The notes under the pieces are model-generated. The model was not told the origin of the DNA and did not search any database. It saw only the letters and a list, made by a program, of their open reading frames with translations. This document shows, piece by piece, positions 16,029 to 24,607 of a stretch of 55,745 bases of DNA (position 1 is its first letter; each line of letters starts with the position of its first letter). Origin of the DNA: Kitasatospora phosalacinea (GTDB lineage Bacteria; Actinomycetota; Actinomycetes; Streptomycetales; Streptomycetaceae); NCBI RefSeq assembly GCF_000717185.1, contig NZ_JNYE01000039.1, positions 1 to 55,745 of the forward strand, read 5' to 3'. Position numbers and translations under genes: made by a program.

Positions 16029-16047
16029 AATCGTAAGTGACTTTCCT

Positions 16048-16079
16048 ACGGTGGGTGCGACAGCCGTCGCACCCACCGT
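16048..16079 (+). promoter_or_regulatory. 14-bp perfect palindrome before the QorB-like gene
   Basis: ACGGTGGGTGCGAC (16048-16061) and GTCGCACCCACCGT (16066-16079) are exact complements around AGCC. The element ends 25 bp before ATG 16105. It is either a second operator or, if transcribed, a very stable leader hairpin close to the ribosome binding site. Confidence 0.7.
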
Positions 16080-16104
16080 CGCACCACCCAGGAGTTGCAT
16101 CCCC

Positions 16105-17019
16105 ATGAGCATCGTCGTCACCGGCGCCACCGGACAGCTCGGCCGCCTCGTCATCGACGAACTGCTGGCCCGCGTCCCGGCCGACCAGGTCGCCGCCGCC
16201 GTCCGCGACGAGCAGAAGGCCGCCGACCTGGCCGCCCGCGGGGTCGAGCTGCGGCCCGCCGACTACGACCGGCCCGAGACGCTGGCCGCGGCGATCCGGC
16301 CCGGCGACACCGTGCTGCTGGTCTCCGGCAGCGAGGTCGGCCGCCGGGTCGACCAGCACGCCGCCGTGGTCGCGGCCGCGCGGGCCGCCGGGGCCGCCCG
16401 CCTGGTCTACACCGGGGTGCTCGGCGGCCCGGACGCCGACTTCCGGCTCGCCGACGAGCACAAGGCCACCGAGCAGCTGATCCTCGACTCCGGCCTGCCG
16501 TACACCTTCCTGCGCAACGGCTGGTACACCGAGAACTACACCGCCCTGATCCCGGTCCAGCTGGAGCACGGCGTGGTCGGCAGCACCGCGGGCGGCCGGA
16601 TCGGCTCCGCGACCCGCGCCGACTACGCCGCCGCGGCCGCCGCCGTGCTGACCGGCGAGGGCCACGAGAACCGCGCCTACGAACTCAGCGGCGACCAGGC
16701 CTGGACGCTGGAGGAGTACGCCGCCGAACTCTCCCGGCAGAGCGGCCGGGCGGTCGCCCACCACGAACTCCCCGCCGAGGCCAACCTCGCGGTGCTCACC
16801 GGCGCGGGCCTGCCGCCGCAGCTCGCCGAGATCCTGGTGGACGTCGACGTCTCCGGCATCGCCCGCGGCCTGCTGGCGGGCGGCAGCGGCGACCTGGCCC
16901 GGCTGATCGGCCGCCCGACCACGCCGCTGGCCGACACCGTCGCGCGGGCGCTCGCCGCGAACGCGAACGCCAACGCGACCGCCACCGCGAACGCGAACGC
17001 CGCCGCGAACGCGAGCTGA
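16105..17019 (+). CDS. NmrA-like NAD(P)H:quinone oxidoreductase (QorB-like)
   Basis: The 304-residue atypical SDR begins MSIVVTGATGQLG with the NmrA/QorB nucleotide motif at residues 6-13. It has the characteristic LPYTFLRNGWYTENYTALIP segment. QorB-type enzymes reduce quinones with NADPH. The C-terminus is an unusual Asn/Ala-rich tail (alternating ANANAT-type codons) that looks like a slippage product and is probably disordered. The divergent HxlR gene is the likely regulator. The gene begins after the strong palindrome at 16048-16079. Confidence 0.85.
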   Translation: MSIVVTGATGQLGRLVIDELLARVPADQVAAAVRDEQKAADLAARGVELRPADYDRPETLAAAIRPGDTVLLVSGSEVGRRVDQHAAVVAAARAAGAARLVYTGVLGGPDADFRLADEHKATEQLILDSGLPYTFLRNGWYTENYTALIPVQLEHGVVGSTAGGRIGSATRADYAAAAAAVLTGEGHENRAYELSGDQAWTLEEYAAELSRQSGRAVAHHELPAEANLAVLTGAGLPPQLAEILVDVDVSGIARGLLAGGSGDLARLIGRPTTPLADTVARALAANANANATATANANAAANAS

Positions 17020-17040
17020 GCCGAGGGCCGGGCGTCCGGG

Positions 17041-17904
17041 CTACTCGGCGGCCCGGGCGTCCGCCGCGTCCGGGGCGGTGTCCCGGGCGCCGTCGCCGCC
17101 CGCGGCCAGGCCCGCGAGCAGGCGCAGCCCGTCCGCGGAGGGGCTGTCGGGGGCCGCGGTGAGCACCAGCAGCTCGGTGCCCGACCCGTCCGGCAGCGCG
17201 AAGTTCTCCTGGTGCAGTTCGAGCAGCCCGACCAACGGGTGGCGGTACGCCTTGCACCCGTGCGTGCGGGCGCGCACCTCCGCGCGGGCCCACAGGCGGC
17301 GGAAGCGCTCGCTGCCCATCGACAACTCGCCGATCAGCGACGTCAGTCGGGGGTCGTCGGGGTACTTCCCGGCGGCCAGCCGCAGGTGGCCGACCACGTC
17401 GAGGGTGCAGGTCTCCCAGCCCGCGTAGAGGCCGTGCTCGCCCTCCTCCAGGAAGAGGTTCCGGGCGATGTTCAGGCCCGCGACGTCCGGGCGGCCGTAG
17501 AGCAGCCCGGCGAGGCGGTTCCCGGCCAGGACGTCCAGCCGGTGGCCCATGATCAGCGCGGGCGCGTCGACGACCAGGCCCAGCATGCGCAGCAGCTCCG
17601 GGCGGACCCGCCCGCTCGGGGTCCTCGTCCGGCGCCGGGGCTGCCGGGCCAGCCGGTGCAGGTGCTCCCGCTCGGTCCGGTCCAGGCCCAGCACCCGGGC
17701 CAGCGCGTCCAGCACCTGCTCGGAGGGCTGGGTGGCGCGCCCCTGCTCCAGGCGCACGTAGTAGTCGACGCTCATCCCCGACAGGTGCGCGACCTCCTCG
17801 CGCCGCAGCCCCGCCACCCGGCGGCGCCCGTCGACGGGGATCCCGGCCGCCGCCGGGTCGACCCGGGCGCGCCGGGTCCGCAGGAAGCCCGCGAGATCGT
17901 CCAT
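17041..17904 (-). CDS. XRE-family regulator with MmyB-like ligand-binding domain
   Basis: The 287-residue protein has an N-terminal helix-turn-helix at about residues 28-85 (REEVAHLSGMSVDYYVRLEQ, then SEQVLDALARVLGL). The following MmyB-like PAS-type domain contains ALIMGHRLDVLAGNRLAGLL and the RLWARAEV segment. This architecture is very common in Streptomyces. ATG 17904 gives the family-normal N-terminus; the frame is open further upstream but overlaps the divergent promoter region. It faces a quinone reductase gene at 18059 and probably represses it. Confidence 0.9.
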   Translation of the reverse strand: MDDLAGFLRTRRARVDPAAAGIPVDGRRRVAGLRREEVAHLSGMSVDYYVRLEQGRATQPSEQVLDALARVLGLDRTEREHLHRLARQPRRRTRTPSGRVRPELLRMLGLVVDAPALIMGHRLDVLAGNRLAGLLYGRPDVAGLNIARNLFLEEGEHGLYAGWETCTLDVVGHLRLAAGKYPDDPRLTSLIGELSMGSERFRRLWARAEVRARTHGCKAYRHPLVGLLELHQENFALPDGSGTELLVLTAAPDSPSADGLRLLAGLAAGGDGARDTAPDAADARAAE

Positions 17905-18058
17905 GCGCCCCAGTATCCCCTGGTGGTGCACCGCGGACAGTGGTCCTGCGAGTACCAGGAAGTCCGGTCCTACGGAACCGCGGCCCCTGAACGCCGGGCC
18001 CCGCGGCGGCCAGGATCGGAGGTGCCGCAGAGACGGCCCGACCGGAGGAGAGACCCCG

Positions 18059-18862
18059 ATGAAGACCCTGATCGTCCACGCCCACCCCGAGCCGAAGTCG
18101 CTCAACGGCTCGCTCACCGACCACGCGGTCTCCGTGCTGCGGGCCGCCGGGCACGAGGTGCAGGTCAGCGACCTGTACGCGATGGGCTGGAAGGCCACCG
18201 CCGACGCCGCCGACTACGGCCCGCACGCCTCCAGCCCGCTGGACGTCGTCCGCGACTCCGGCCGCGCCTTCGCCGCCGGGGAGCTCACCGCGGACGTCCG
18301 CGCCGAGCAGGAGAAGCTGCTCCGGGCCGACACCGTCATCCTGCAGTTCCCGCTGTGGTGGTACACCATGCCCGCGATCCTCAAGGGCTGGGTCGACCGG
18401 GTCTTCACCTACAACTTCGCGTACGGCGTCGGCGAGCACAGCGACACCAAGTACGGCGAGCGCTTCGGCGAGGGCACCCTCGCGGGCCGGCGCGCCCTGC
18501 TGTCGGTCACCGTCGGCGGCCCCGCCTCGCACTACGCGGAGCGCGGCATCAACGGGCCCGTCGACGACCTGCTGTTCCCCATCCAGCACGGCATCCTGTA
18601 CTACCCCGGTCTGGAGGTGCTGCCGCCCTTCGTCGTCCACGGCGCCGACCGGCTCACCCCCGAGGAGTACCCGGCCGTCGCCGCGGCCTGGGAACAGCGC
18701 CTGCTCACCCTGGAGACCACCGAGCCGATCCCGTTCCGCCGCCAGAACTCCGGCGACTACGAGATCCCCTCGCTGCGCCTCAAGGACGGCCTCGAACCGG
18801 CCGGACGCACCGGCTTCGCCCTGCACACCCGCCCCCGGCCGGCGGATAGCATCGACGGATGA
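18059..18862 (+). CDS. NAD(P)H dehydrogenase (quinone), flavodoxin-fold
   Basis: The 267-residue FMN/FAD enzyme of the NQO1/MdaB-KefF type has an N-terminal flavodoxin motif VHAHPEPKSLNGSL and the active-site stretch QFPLWWYTMPAILKGWVDRV near residue 100. It catalyses two-electron reduction of quinones or nitro compounds in the cytoplasm. GGAGGAG upstream of ATG 18059 is a good ribosome binding site. Its stop overlaps the next gene by 4 bases. The divergent XRE regulator is its likely controller. Confidence 0.9.
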   Translation: MKTLIVHAHPEPKSLNGSLTDHAVSVLRAAGHEVQVSDLYAMGWKATADAADYGPHASSPLDVVRDSGRAFAAGELTADVRAEQEKLLRADTVILQFPLWWYTMPAILKGWVDRVFTYNFAYGVGEHSDTKYGERFGEGTLAGRRALLSVTVGGPASHYAERGINGPVDDLLFPIQHGILYYPGLEVLPPFVVHGADRLTPEEYPAVAAAWEQRLLTLETTEPIPFRRQNSGDYEIPSLRLKDGLEPAGRTGFALHTRPRPADSIDG

Positions 18863-19359
18863 CCGAGTTCCGCATCGTGCAGGCCACCGCACTGCCCGCC
18901 GACGAGGCCTGGCGCCGCGTCACCGACTGGCCCCGGCACGGCGCGACGGTCCCGTTCACCACCGTCCGCTCCGACGGGCGGACGGTGGTGGCCCGCACCC
19001 GCGCGGGACGCCTCGGCTTCGACGACACGATGGACCTGGCCCGCTGGGAACCCCCGCAGGACGGCCGCACCGGCACCTGCCTGCTCGTCAAACGCGGCCC
19101 CCTGGTCACCGGCTGGGCCCGCATCGAAGTCCGCCCCCACCACGGCGGCGCCCTCGTCCGCTGGAGCGAGGACCTGCGGATCGCCCCCCTCCCCGCCCTC
19201 CTCGACCGCCCCACCGCCTGGTGCGGCCGCCTCCTCTTCCGCCACGCCCTGCGCACCCTGCTGCGCGGACCGGCCGGGCCCGACCGCCCGCCACATTCCT
19301 CCGATCGGGAGGAACGTTCCGCCCGAAGCTGGGCAGGAGTGTTCCGACCGAACCGCTAG
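18859..19359 (+). CDS. SRPBCC-family protein
   Basis: The 166-residue protein begins MTEFRIVQATALPADEAW, the usual first strand and helix of the START/Bet v1-like (SRPBCC) fold. Residues 100-125 (GALVRWSEDLRIAPLPALLD) match the later strands and helix. Such proteins bind hydrophobic ligands or act as cyclases; the ligand is unknown. It is translationally coupled to the quinone reductase (ATGA overlap). The last 35 codons run through an inverted-repeat cluster, and the tail (SSDREERSARSW) is unlike the domain, so the original stop may have been lost. Confidence 0.75.
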   Translation: MTEFRIVQATALPADEAWRRVTDWPRHGATVPFTTVRSDGRTVVARTRAGRLGFDDTMDLARWEPPQDGRTGTCLLVKRGPLVTGWARIEVRPHHGGALVRWSEDLRIAPLPALLDRPTAWCGRLLFRHALRTLLRGPAGPDRPPHSSDREERSARSWAGVFRPNR

Positions 19360-19365
19360 GAACAC
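19296..19365. promoter_or_regulatory. Cluster of inverted repeats before the DUF1232 gene
   Basis: Three inverted repeats are packed together: TTCCTCC/GGAGGAA (19296-19314), the palindrome GGAACGTTCC (19311-19320), and GTGTTCC/GGAACAC (19339-19345, 19359-19365). They share TTCC/GGAA cores and likely form a protein-binding region controlling the gene at 19381, though part lies within the end of the SRPBCC gene. Confidence 0.55.
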
Positions 19366-19380
19366 CGGAGGGGTGGACGC

Positions 19381-19692
19381 ATGGGTGAGGGGACGAGTGC
19401 GGTGCTGTGGACCGCCGCCGCGGTGTTCCTGGCCGCGACGGTGGCCGCGGTGGTCGTGCTGGTGGTCAAACTGGTGCGCACCAGACGGCTGTTGGCCGAC
19501 ACGGGCATCCCGATGTCGAAGAAGGTGCTCTTCTGGGGGGCGATCGCCTACCTGGTCTTCCCGGTGGACCTGCTGCCCGACCCGGTCCTGATCGACGACG
19601 TGGGCGTCCTGCTGCTGGCGCTGCGCTCGCTCAACAAGGCCGTCCCCGAGGGCGTCGCCCGGCGCGCGAGCCGCCGCGACCGCCGGGCGTGA
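19381..19692 (+). CDS. YkvA/DUF1232 family small membrane protein
   Basis: The 103-residue protein has an N-terminal transmembrane helix (AVLWTAAAVFLAATVAAVVV). It also carries the DUF1232 core AIAYLVFPVDLLPDPVLIDD at about residues 53-72, whose Pro-Asp-Leu-Leu-Pro-Asp pattern defines the family. Its function is unknown; the family is membrane associated. GGAGGGG just before ATG 19381 serves as ribosome binding site. It appears to have its own regulatory region of inverted repeats. Confidence 0.85.
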   Translation: MGEGTSAVLWTAAAVFLAATVAAVVVLVVKLVRTRRLLADTGIPMSKKVLFWGAIAYLVFPVDLLPDPVLIDDVGVLLLALRSLNKAVPEGVARRASRRDRRA

Positions 19693-19712
19693 CCCGGCCC
19701 GCTGCGCCGCGG

Positions 19713-19833
19713 TCAGCCGTCGGCCCGGACGCGGGCGTGCGGGTGCATGTCGTGCCAGCCGCCGGCGTGCAGCAGGGCGCTGCGGCGGGTGCCCTCCAGG
19801 GGGTAGCCGGTTTTCCCGGCGGTCCGGCGGTCC
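19713..19833 (-). pseudogene. C-terminal relic of a GNAT acetyltransferase
   Basis: Reading the minus strand to the TGA at 19713-19715 gives DRRTAGKTGYPLEGTRRSAL and then LHAGGWHDMHPHARVRADG. This closely follows the usual end of RimJ/RimL-type N-acetyltransferases (EKxGYRLEGTRRSALLH, WHDMHLHARV). Upstream the frame is not credible and no N-terminal acetyl-CoA domain is present. It is a decayed 3' fragment; the right boundary is approximate. Confidence 0.6.
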
Positions 19834-19939
19834 GGCGGGAGGCGGGGTTCGCCGTGGAGCGGCCGAGTTCGGGGCGGTGGGGGGACGGATCCGGTCCGGC
19901 CGGGTACGGTCGGGGCAGGACACGTGGGAGGGTGAGGGG

Positions 19940-20197
19940 ATGACCGCGACGGCAGAGTCCGGGACGTTGCGCGTGCCGCGCAGCATCAACGGGATCGAGC
20001 AGGCGCTCACGTACGAGGAGCGGGCCCGGTTCTACGGGGAGCTCGGGCCGGTGGAGGACCCGGTGGAGCGCGAGGCGGTGATCGGGGCGTGGTGGCTGCG
20101 GGCGATGTCCGCGGCGTACGGGAGCGACCGGGCGGGGTTCCGGGCCGCGGTGGCGCCGGTGCTGGTGGCGGGGCGGGCGGAGCGGGCCGCCGCGTGA
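19940..20197 (+). CDS. Hypothetical protein, 85 aa
   Basis: The small helical protein begins MTATAESGTLRVPRSINGIE and contains EERARFYGELGPVEDPVERE followed by a Trp-rich helix (AVIGAWWLRAMSAAYG). GTGAGGGG upstream of ATG 19940 is a usable ribosome binding site. It looks like a genuine small actinobacterial protein of unknown function; no motif or signal peptide is seen. It lies tail-to-tail with the TetR gene at 20255. Confidence 0.6.
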   Translation: MTATAESGTLRVPRSINGIEQALTYEERARFYGELGPVEDPVEREAVIGAWWLRAMSAAYGSDRAGFRAAVAPVLVAGRAERAAA

Positions 20198-20254
20198 GCG
20201 GTCGGCGGGGGAGCGCCGCGGTGGAGGGCTGGGGGGCGGGCGGCTGAGGTTGCG

Positions 20255-20902
20255 TCAGGTGCCGGGCGCGCCCTGGTCGAGGACGGCGGTGACCACGGTG
20301 TGCAGGTGGCGGCGGAAGCGCTCCAGGACGGGGAGGTCGAGGGGGCCGCGGCGCGTTCCGGCGGGGTCGATGACGCCGGCCTGGCCGAAGGAGTGCGAGG
20401 TCCAGACGATGGTGAAGACCAGCATCTCGACGTCCGCGTCGGGGCCGAGCCCGGCCCGGGCGAGGACGGCCCGGACGGCGGCGGCGACCTCGGCGACCAG
20501 CGGCCCGGCGAACTCGCTCTCGATGTCGGAGTGGTCGGCGCCCTCGGCCAGCCAGCGGCGCATCCACAGCGCCGGGACCTCGGGGTGCTCCAGGCAGAAC
20601 GTCAGGTAGTCGTCGACGAAGGCGAGCAGCGCGGCCCGGGTCTCGGCGGGGGTGGGGCCGCAGGCGTGCAGGCGGGTCAGGGCCTCGGCGACGACCCGGC
20701 GCTGGGCGAGGTGGGCGCGGCGCATCACCTCGCGGTAGAGCTCCGGCTTGGCGCCGACGTGGTAGGCGACGGTGGCGATGTTCAGGCCGACCGCGTCGCC
20801 GATCGCCCGGGTGCTGGTGGCGTCGTAGCCGCGTTCGGCGAACAGCCGGGTGGCGGTCGCCAGGATGCGTTCGCGGGGGCCGTCCCCGGGCAGGGCGCTC
20901 AT
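20255..20902 (-). CDS. TetR-family regulator of the monooxygenase operon
   Basis: The 215-residue regulator has an N-terminal helix-turn-helix at about residues 10-57 (ERILATATRLFAERGYDATS, then GLNIATVAYHVGAKPELY) and a helical ligand domain (FLEHPEVPALWMRRWL-like segment). ATG 20902 is the family-normal start. It is divergent from the flavin monooxygenase operon at 21037, and a palindrome at 20993-21008 overlaps the operon's -10 box. A related half-palindrome at 20935-20948 lies close to its own promoter, so it probably represses both directions. Confidence 0.9.
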   Translation of the reverse strand: MSALPGDGPRERILATATRLFAERGYDATSTRAIGDAVGLNIATVAYHVGAKPELYREVMRRAHLAQRRVVAEALTRLHACGPTPAETRAALLAFVDDYLTFCLEHPEVPALWMRRWLAEGADHSDIESEFAGPLVAEVAAAVRAVLARAGLGPDADVEMLVFTIVWTSHSFGQAGVIDPAGTRRGPLDLPVLERFRRHLHTVVTAVLDQGAPGT

Positions 20903-20977
20903 GGGCACCGAGGATAGCGCAGACCCGGGCCCGGACTCAATCAGATGACGGAGAGGAAACTCCCAGGTCAACCCCCA

Positions 20978-21008
20978 TTGTGCCGGACTCCATCATTCGA
21001 TTGAATGA
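20978..21008 (+). promoter_or_regulatory. Promoter and TetR operator of the monooxygenase operon
   Basis: -35 TTGTGC (20978-20983), a 17-bp spacer and -10 TTGAAT (21001-21006). The palindrome TCATTC-GATT-GAATGA (20993-21008) covers the -10. A similar sequence, CTCAATCAGATGA, lies at 20937-20949 near the divergent TetR start. Confidence 0.65.
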
Positions 21009-21036
21009 GCGCCTTTCCACGAGAGGAGCACCCGGC

Positions 21037-22335
21037 ATGGGCTCGACCAGGGTGGCGGTGATCGGCGCCGGCGCGGCAGGACTGGCCGCCGCCAAGGCAC
21101 TGCTCGACCAGGGGCTGGACGTCACCGTCCTGGAACGCGGCACCCGCGTCGGCGGCCTGTGGGCGGGCGACGACGGCCCGGCCGGCTCCCCGGCGTACGA
21201 CAGCCTGCACCTGAACACCAGCAAGGGCCGCACCGAGTTCGCCGACTTCCCGATGCCGGAGGAGTGGCCCGACTACCCGTCCGCCGCCCGGGTCGCGGGC
21301 TACCTCGCCGACTACGCCGACCACTTCGGCATCACCCCCAGGACCAGGTTCGGCACGACCGTCGAGCACGTCGTTCGGGACGCGGACGGCTGGCGGGTCG
21401 ACGGCGAGCGGTATGGCGCCGTGGTCGTCGCCAACGGCCACAACCGCGACCCGAAGTGGCCCAGCCCCGGCTACCCCGGCGACTTCGACGGCACCCAGCT
21501 GCACGCCCACGACCACCGCGGCGCCGACGCGTACGCGGGCAGGCGGGTGCTGGTCGTCGGCACCGGCAACTCCGCGATGGACGTCGCCGTCGACGCCTCC
21601 TACGTCGCCGACGGCCCGGTGCTGCTCTCCGCCCGGCACGGCACCCACATCGTCCCCAAGTACCTGTTCGGCCGCCCCGCCGACGCCACCGGCGGCGCGC
21701 TCGCCGTCCTGCCCTGGCGGATCCGGCAGACCGTCGCGCAGGCCGTGCTCAAGCTCGCCGTCGGCACCCCCGGCCGCTACGGGCTGCCCGAACCCGCCGG
21801 GGGCCTGTTCCAGAACCACCCCACCATCAGCGACACCGTCCTGCACCGCCTCACCCACGGCGAGATCGAGGCCCGCCCCGGCATCGCCCGGCTCGACGGA
21901 CGGCGGGTGCACTTCACCGACGGACGCTCCGACGAGGTCGACGTCATCGTCTGGGCCACCGGCTACCGCGTCACCCTGCCCTTCCTGGACGAGCGCTGGA
22001 GCGGCCCCGACCCCGAGCAACTGCCGCTCTACCAGCGGGTGTTCCACCTCGACGACCCCACGCTGAGCTTCGTCGGCCTGATGCAGTCCACCGGTGCCGC
22101 GCTCCCCGTCGTCGAGGCCCAGGGCCGCCTGGTCGCCGCCCACCTCGCCGGACGCTACGCCCTCCCGAGCGCCGAGCAGCAGCGCGCGCACGTCCGCCGC
22201 GCGCACGCCGCCGCCGTCCGGCGCTGGGGCGACAAGCGGCCGATGATGCGGATCGACTTCGACCGGTACGTCGCCGCCGTCCCCCGCGAACTCAAGGCCG
22301 GCGCCCGCCGCGCGCAGAAGGAGAAGACCCCGTGA
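21037..22335 (+). CDS. Flavin-containing monooxygenase / Baeyer-Villiger-like
   Basis: The 432-residue class B flavoprotein has an FAD Rossmann motif IGAGAAGLAAAKAL near residue 9, GGLW near residue 44, a second NADPH Rossmann motif VVGTGNSAMDVAVD near residue 172 and the late ATGY motif (VDVIVWATGY). It would use NADPH and O2 to insert or transfer oxygen on a ketone, amine or sulfide; the substrate is unknown. It is first in a four-gene operon, preceded by GAGAGGAG. Each later gene starts inside the stop of the one before. Confidence 0.9.
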   Translation: MGSTRVAVIGAGAAGLAAAKALLDQGLDVTVLERGTRVGGLWAGDDGPAGSPAYDSLHLNTSKGRTEFADFPMPEEWPDYPSAARVAGYLADYADHFGITPRTRFGTTVEHVVRDADGWRVDGERYGAVVVANGHNRDPKWPSPGYPGDFDGTQLHAHDHRGADAYAGRRVLVVGTGNSAMDVAVDASYVADGPVLLSARHGTHIVPKYLFGRPADATGGALAVLPWRIRQTVAQAVLKLAVGTPGRYGLPEPAGGLFQNHPTISDTVLHRLTHGEIEARPGIARLDGRRVHFTDGRSDEVDVIVWATGYRVTLPFLDERWSGPDPEQLPLYQRVFHLDDPTLSFVGLMQSTGAALPVVEAQGRLVAAHLAGRYALPSAEQQRAHVRRAHAAAVRRWGDKRPMMRIDFDRYVAAVPRELKAGARRAQKEKTP

Positions 22336-23171
22336 CCGTACTGAACCGGCGCCAGGACCCGCGCGGCCGCCGCGTGCTGATCACCGGTGCCTCCGGCACC
22401 ATCGGACGCGCCCTCGGCACCCGCCTCACCGCCGCCGGGGCGCACGTCCTCGGACTCGACCTGCGCCCCGGCGGGGACGAGCCCTTCCCCGTGCTGCACT
22501 GCGACGTCACCGACGACGACAGCGTGCGCGGGGCCGTCGCCGAAGCCCTGGAGACCCTCGGCGGCCTCGACGTCCTGGTCAACAACGCGGGCACCGGCGG
22601 CCCCGCCCCCGCCGAGCACGCCCCCGGCACCGAGGTCCGCCGCCAACTGGAGATCAACCTGCTCGGCACCTGGCGCACCACCGCCGCCTGCGTCGACGCC
22701 CTGGTCGCCGCCCGCGGCCGGGTCGTCATGGTCACCTCCCGGATGGCCGTCATGCAGCTCCCGCTCGCCGCCGCCTACGGCGCCTCCAAGCGCGCCATGG
22801 TCGCCTACGCCGACGCGCTGCGCCTCGAACTCGGCACCCACGTCGGCGTCACCTGCGTCTACCCCTCCGCGGTGCGCAGCCCGATCCACGACTCCACCAG
22901 GGCCGCCGGACTCTCCCTGGAGGGCATGAGCGTGTACGAGCCGCTGGACGGCGTGCTCGACGCGATCGGCAGGGCCGCCTTCTCCACCCGCCCGCACCGC
23001 GACCTCACCACCACCCGCAAGGGCGCCGTCGAGTTCTTCCTCGCCCGCCACCTGCCCGCCCTCACCGACCGGATCGTCGCCCGCACCCTGGCCGCCCGCG
23101 CCGCCGCCGGGGCCTTCGACGGCGCCGAACTCGCCGCCGGGGTCGTCGCCCGGAACCGGGGGACGAAGTGA
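22332..23171 (+). CDS. Short-chain dehydrogenase/reductase
   Basis: The 279-residue classical SDR has the cofactor motif TGASGTIG near residue 19, NNAG near residue 87 and the catalytic YGASK (Y-x3-K) near residue 148. It likely oxidises or reduces an alcohol/ketone partner of the monooxygenase. GTG 22332 overlaps the upstream stop as GTGA, so translation is coupled. The C-terminal helical extension after TRKGAVEFFLARHLP is longer than the minimal family and may be a membrane- or lipid-interacting tail. Confidence 0.85.
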   Translation: MTVLNRRQDPRGRRVLITGASGTIGRALGTRLTAAGAHVLGLDLRPGGDEPFPVLHCDVTDDDSVRGAVAEALETLGGLDVLVNNAGTGGPAPAEHAPGTEVRRQLEINLLGTWRTTAACVDALVAARGRVVMVTSRMAVMQLPLAAAYGASKRAMVAYADALRLELGTHVGVTCVYPSAVRSPIHDSTRAAGLSLEGMSVYEPLDGVLDAIGRAAFSTRPHRDLTTTRKGAVEFFLARHLPALTDRIVARTLAARAAAGAFDGAELAAGVVARNRGTK

Positions 23172-24607
23172 CCGGGGCCGGGTCCGGAGCTACTGCCGGG
23201 GCCGGGGCTGCTGCCGGGGCCGGGGCCGGGGCCGGGGCTGCCGCCGGAGCTGCCGCCGGGGCGGGGGAGGGGGCGGGGGAGAGGGCCGGAGCCGGGCGCA
23301 GGGCGCTCGCCCTGTACGCCACCGGGTCGGTCGGCATGGGCGTCTGGGTCACCGTGCCCGGACTGCTGCTGCTGTACTACCTCACCGACGTGCTCGGCGT
23401 CAGCGCCGCCCTGGCCGGACCGGCCCTGCTGCTGCCCAAGGCCGTCGACGTCGTCGTCCACCCGCTGCTCGGCTCCCGCTCCGACCGCCAGGCCCGCCGC
23501 GACGGCCACCGGCGGCGGATGATGCGCGGCGGACTGCTGCTCGGCGCCGCGATGACCGCCATGTTCAGCGTCCCGTCCGCACTCGGCGGCGCGGGCGCCG
23601 CGCTCTGGGTCGGCGGCTGGTTCACCGTCGGGAACCTGCTGTTCGCCGCCTTCCAGGTGCCCTACCTGACCACCCCCTCCGACCTGCGGGTCGGCTACCA
23701 CGAACGCACCCGGGTCTTCATGTACCGGATGGCGCTGCTCACGCTCGGCCTGCTCGCCGCCGGAGTCGCCGCCCCCGCGCTCACCTCCGGCGGCACCCGC
23801 GCCGACTACACCCGGATGGCCCTGCTGCTGGCCGTCGCCATGGCCGCCTCCGCCGCCGTCGCCCTGCGCGGCGTGCGCCGACTGACCGACGAGTGCGGGT
23901 TCGAGACGCCCGACGGACGGGCCGGGCACTCCACCCGCGCCGACCTGCGCACCGCCCTGCGCGACCGCAACTTCCGCCCCCTGGTGCTCTCCTACCTGTT
24001 CACCGGCACCACCACCCACCTGTTCCTGGCCGCCCTGCCCTACGTCACCGAACACGTCTTCCACCGCAGCGCACTGACCGCCCTGTTCATGGGCCTCTTC
24101 CTCGCCCCCGCCGCGCTCTCCGGCCCCGCCTGGAGCGCCTGGTCCCGGCGGCCCGGCAACGGCAAGCAGCGCGGACTGCTCCTCTCCCAGGGCGTCTTCG
24201 CCACCGGCTCGCTGCTCCTGCTGCCCGCCGCCGCCCTGCTCGACGGGGGAGCGCGGACCGCCGCCACCGCCGCCGTGGTGATGGCCATGGGCACCGCCTT
24301 CGCCGGGCTCCAGCTCTTCGCGTTCGCCATGCTCCCGGACGCCGTCGCCGCCGCCGACACCGCCGAAGCGGGCGCCTACACCGGCGTGTGGACCGCCACC
24401 GAAGCCACCGGCACCGCCGTCGGCCCCTACCTGTACTCCGCCGTCCTCGCCCTCGGCGGCTTCGCCTCCAGCACCGCGGGCGAGCACGCCGTCCAGAGCG
24501 ACGGCGCCCGGACCGCCCTGCTGGCCGGATTCACCCTGCTGCCCGCCGCGCTGATGGCCCTCGCGCTGGCCCTCCAACGGCGCTGCGCCCTGGACGCGGC
24601 ACGGTGA
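23168..24607 (+). CDS. MFS transporter (GPH/MFS_2-like) with low-complexity N-terminus
   Basis: The 479-residue integral membrane protein resembles the glycoside-pentoside-hexuronide/MFS_2 branch: about 12 hydrophobic segments beginning at ALYATGSVGMGVWVTVPGLL, with a charged loop SRSDRQARRDGHRRRMM. The first 40 residues are an Ala/Gly repeat made by tandem GCCGGG-type codons, probably a slippage product and disordered. It starts with GTG inside the SDR stop (GTGA). Within the operon it likely imports the substrate or exports a product. Confidence 0.8.
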   Translation: MTGAGSGATAGAGAAAGAGAGAGAAAGAAAGAGEGAGERAGAGRRALALYATGSVGMGVWVTVPGLLLLYYLTDVLGVSAALAGPALLLPKAVDVVVHPLLGSRSDRQARRDGHRRRMMRGGLLLGAAMTAMFSVPSALGGAGAALWVGGWFTVGNLLFAAFQVPYLTTPSDLRVGYHERTRVFMYRMALLTLGLLAAGVAAPALTSGGTRADYTRMALLLAVAMAASAAVALRGVRRLTDECGFETPDGRAGHSTRADLRTALRDRNFRPLVLSYLFTGTTTHLFLAALPYVTEHVFHRSALTALFMGLFLAPAALSGPAWSAWSRRPGNGKQRGLLLSQGVFATGSLLLLPAAALLDGGARTAATAAVVMAMGTAFAGLQLFAFAMLPDAVAAADTAEAGAYTGVWTATEATGTAVGPYLYSAVLALGGFASSTAGEHAVQSDGARTALLAGFTLLPAALMALALALQRRCALDAAR

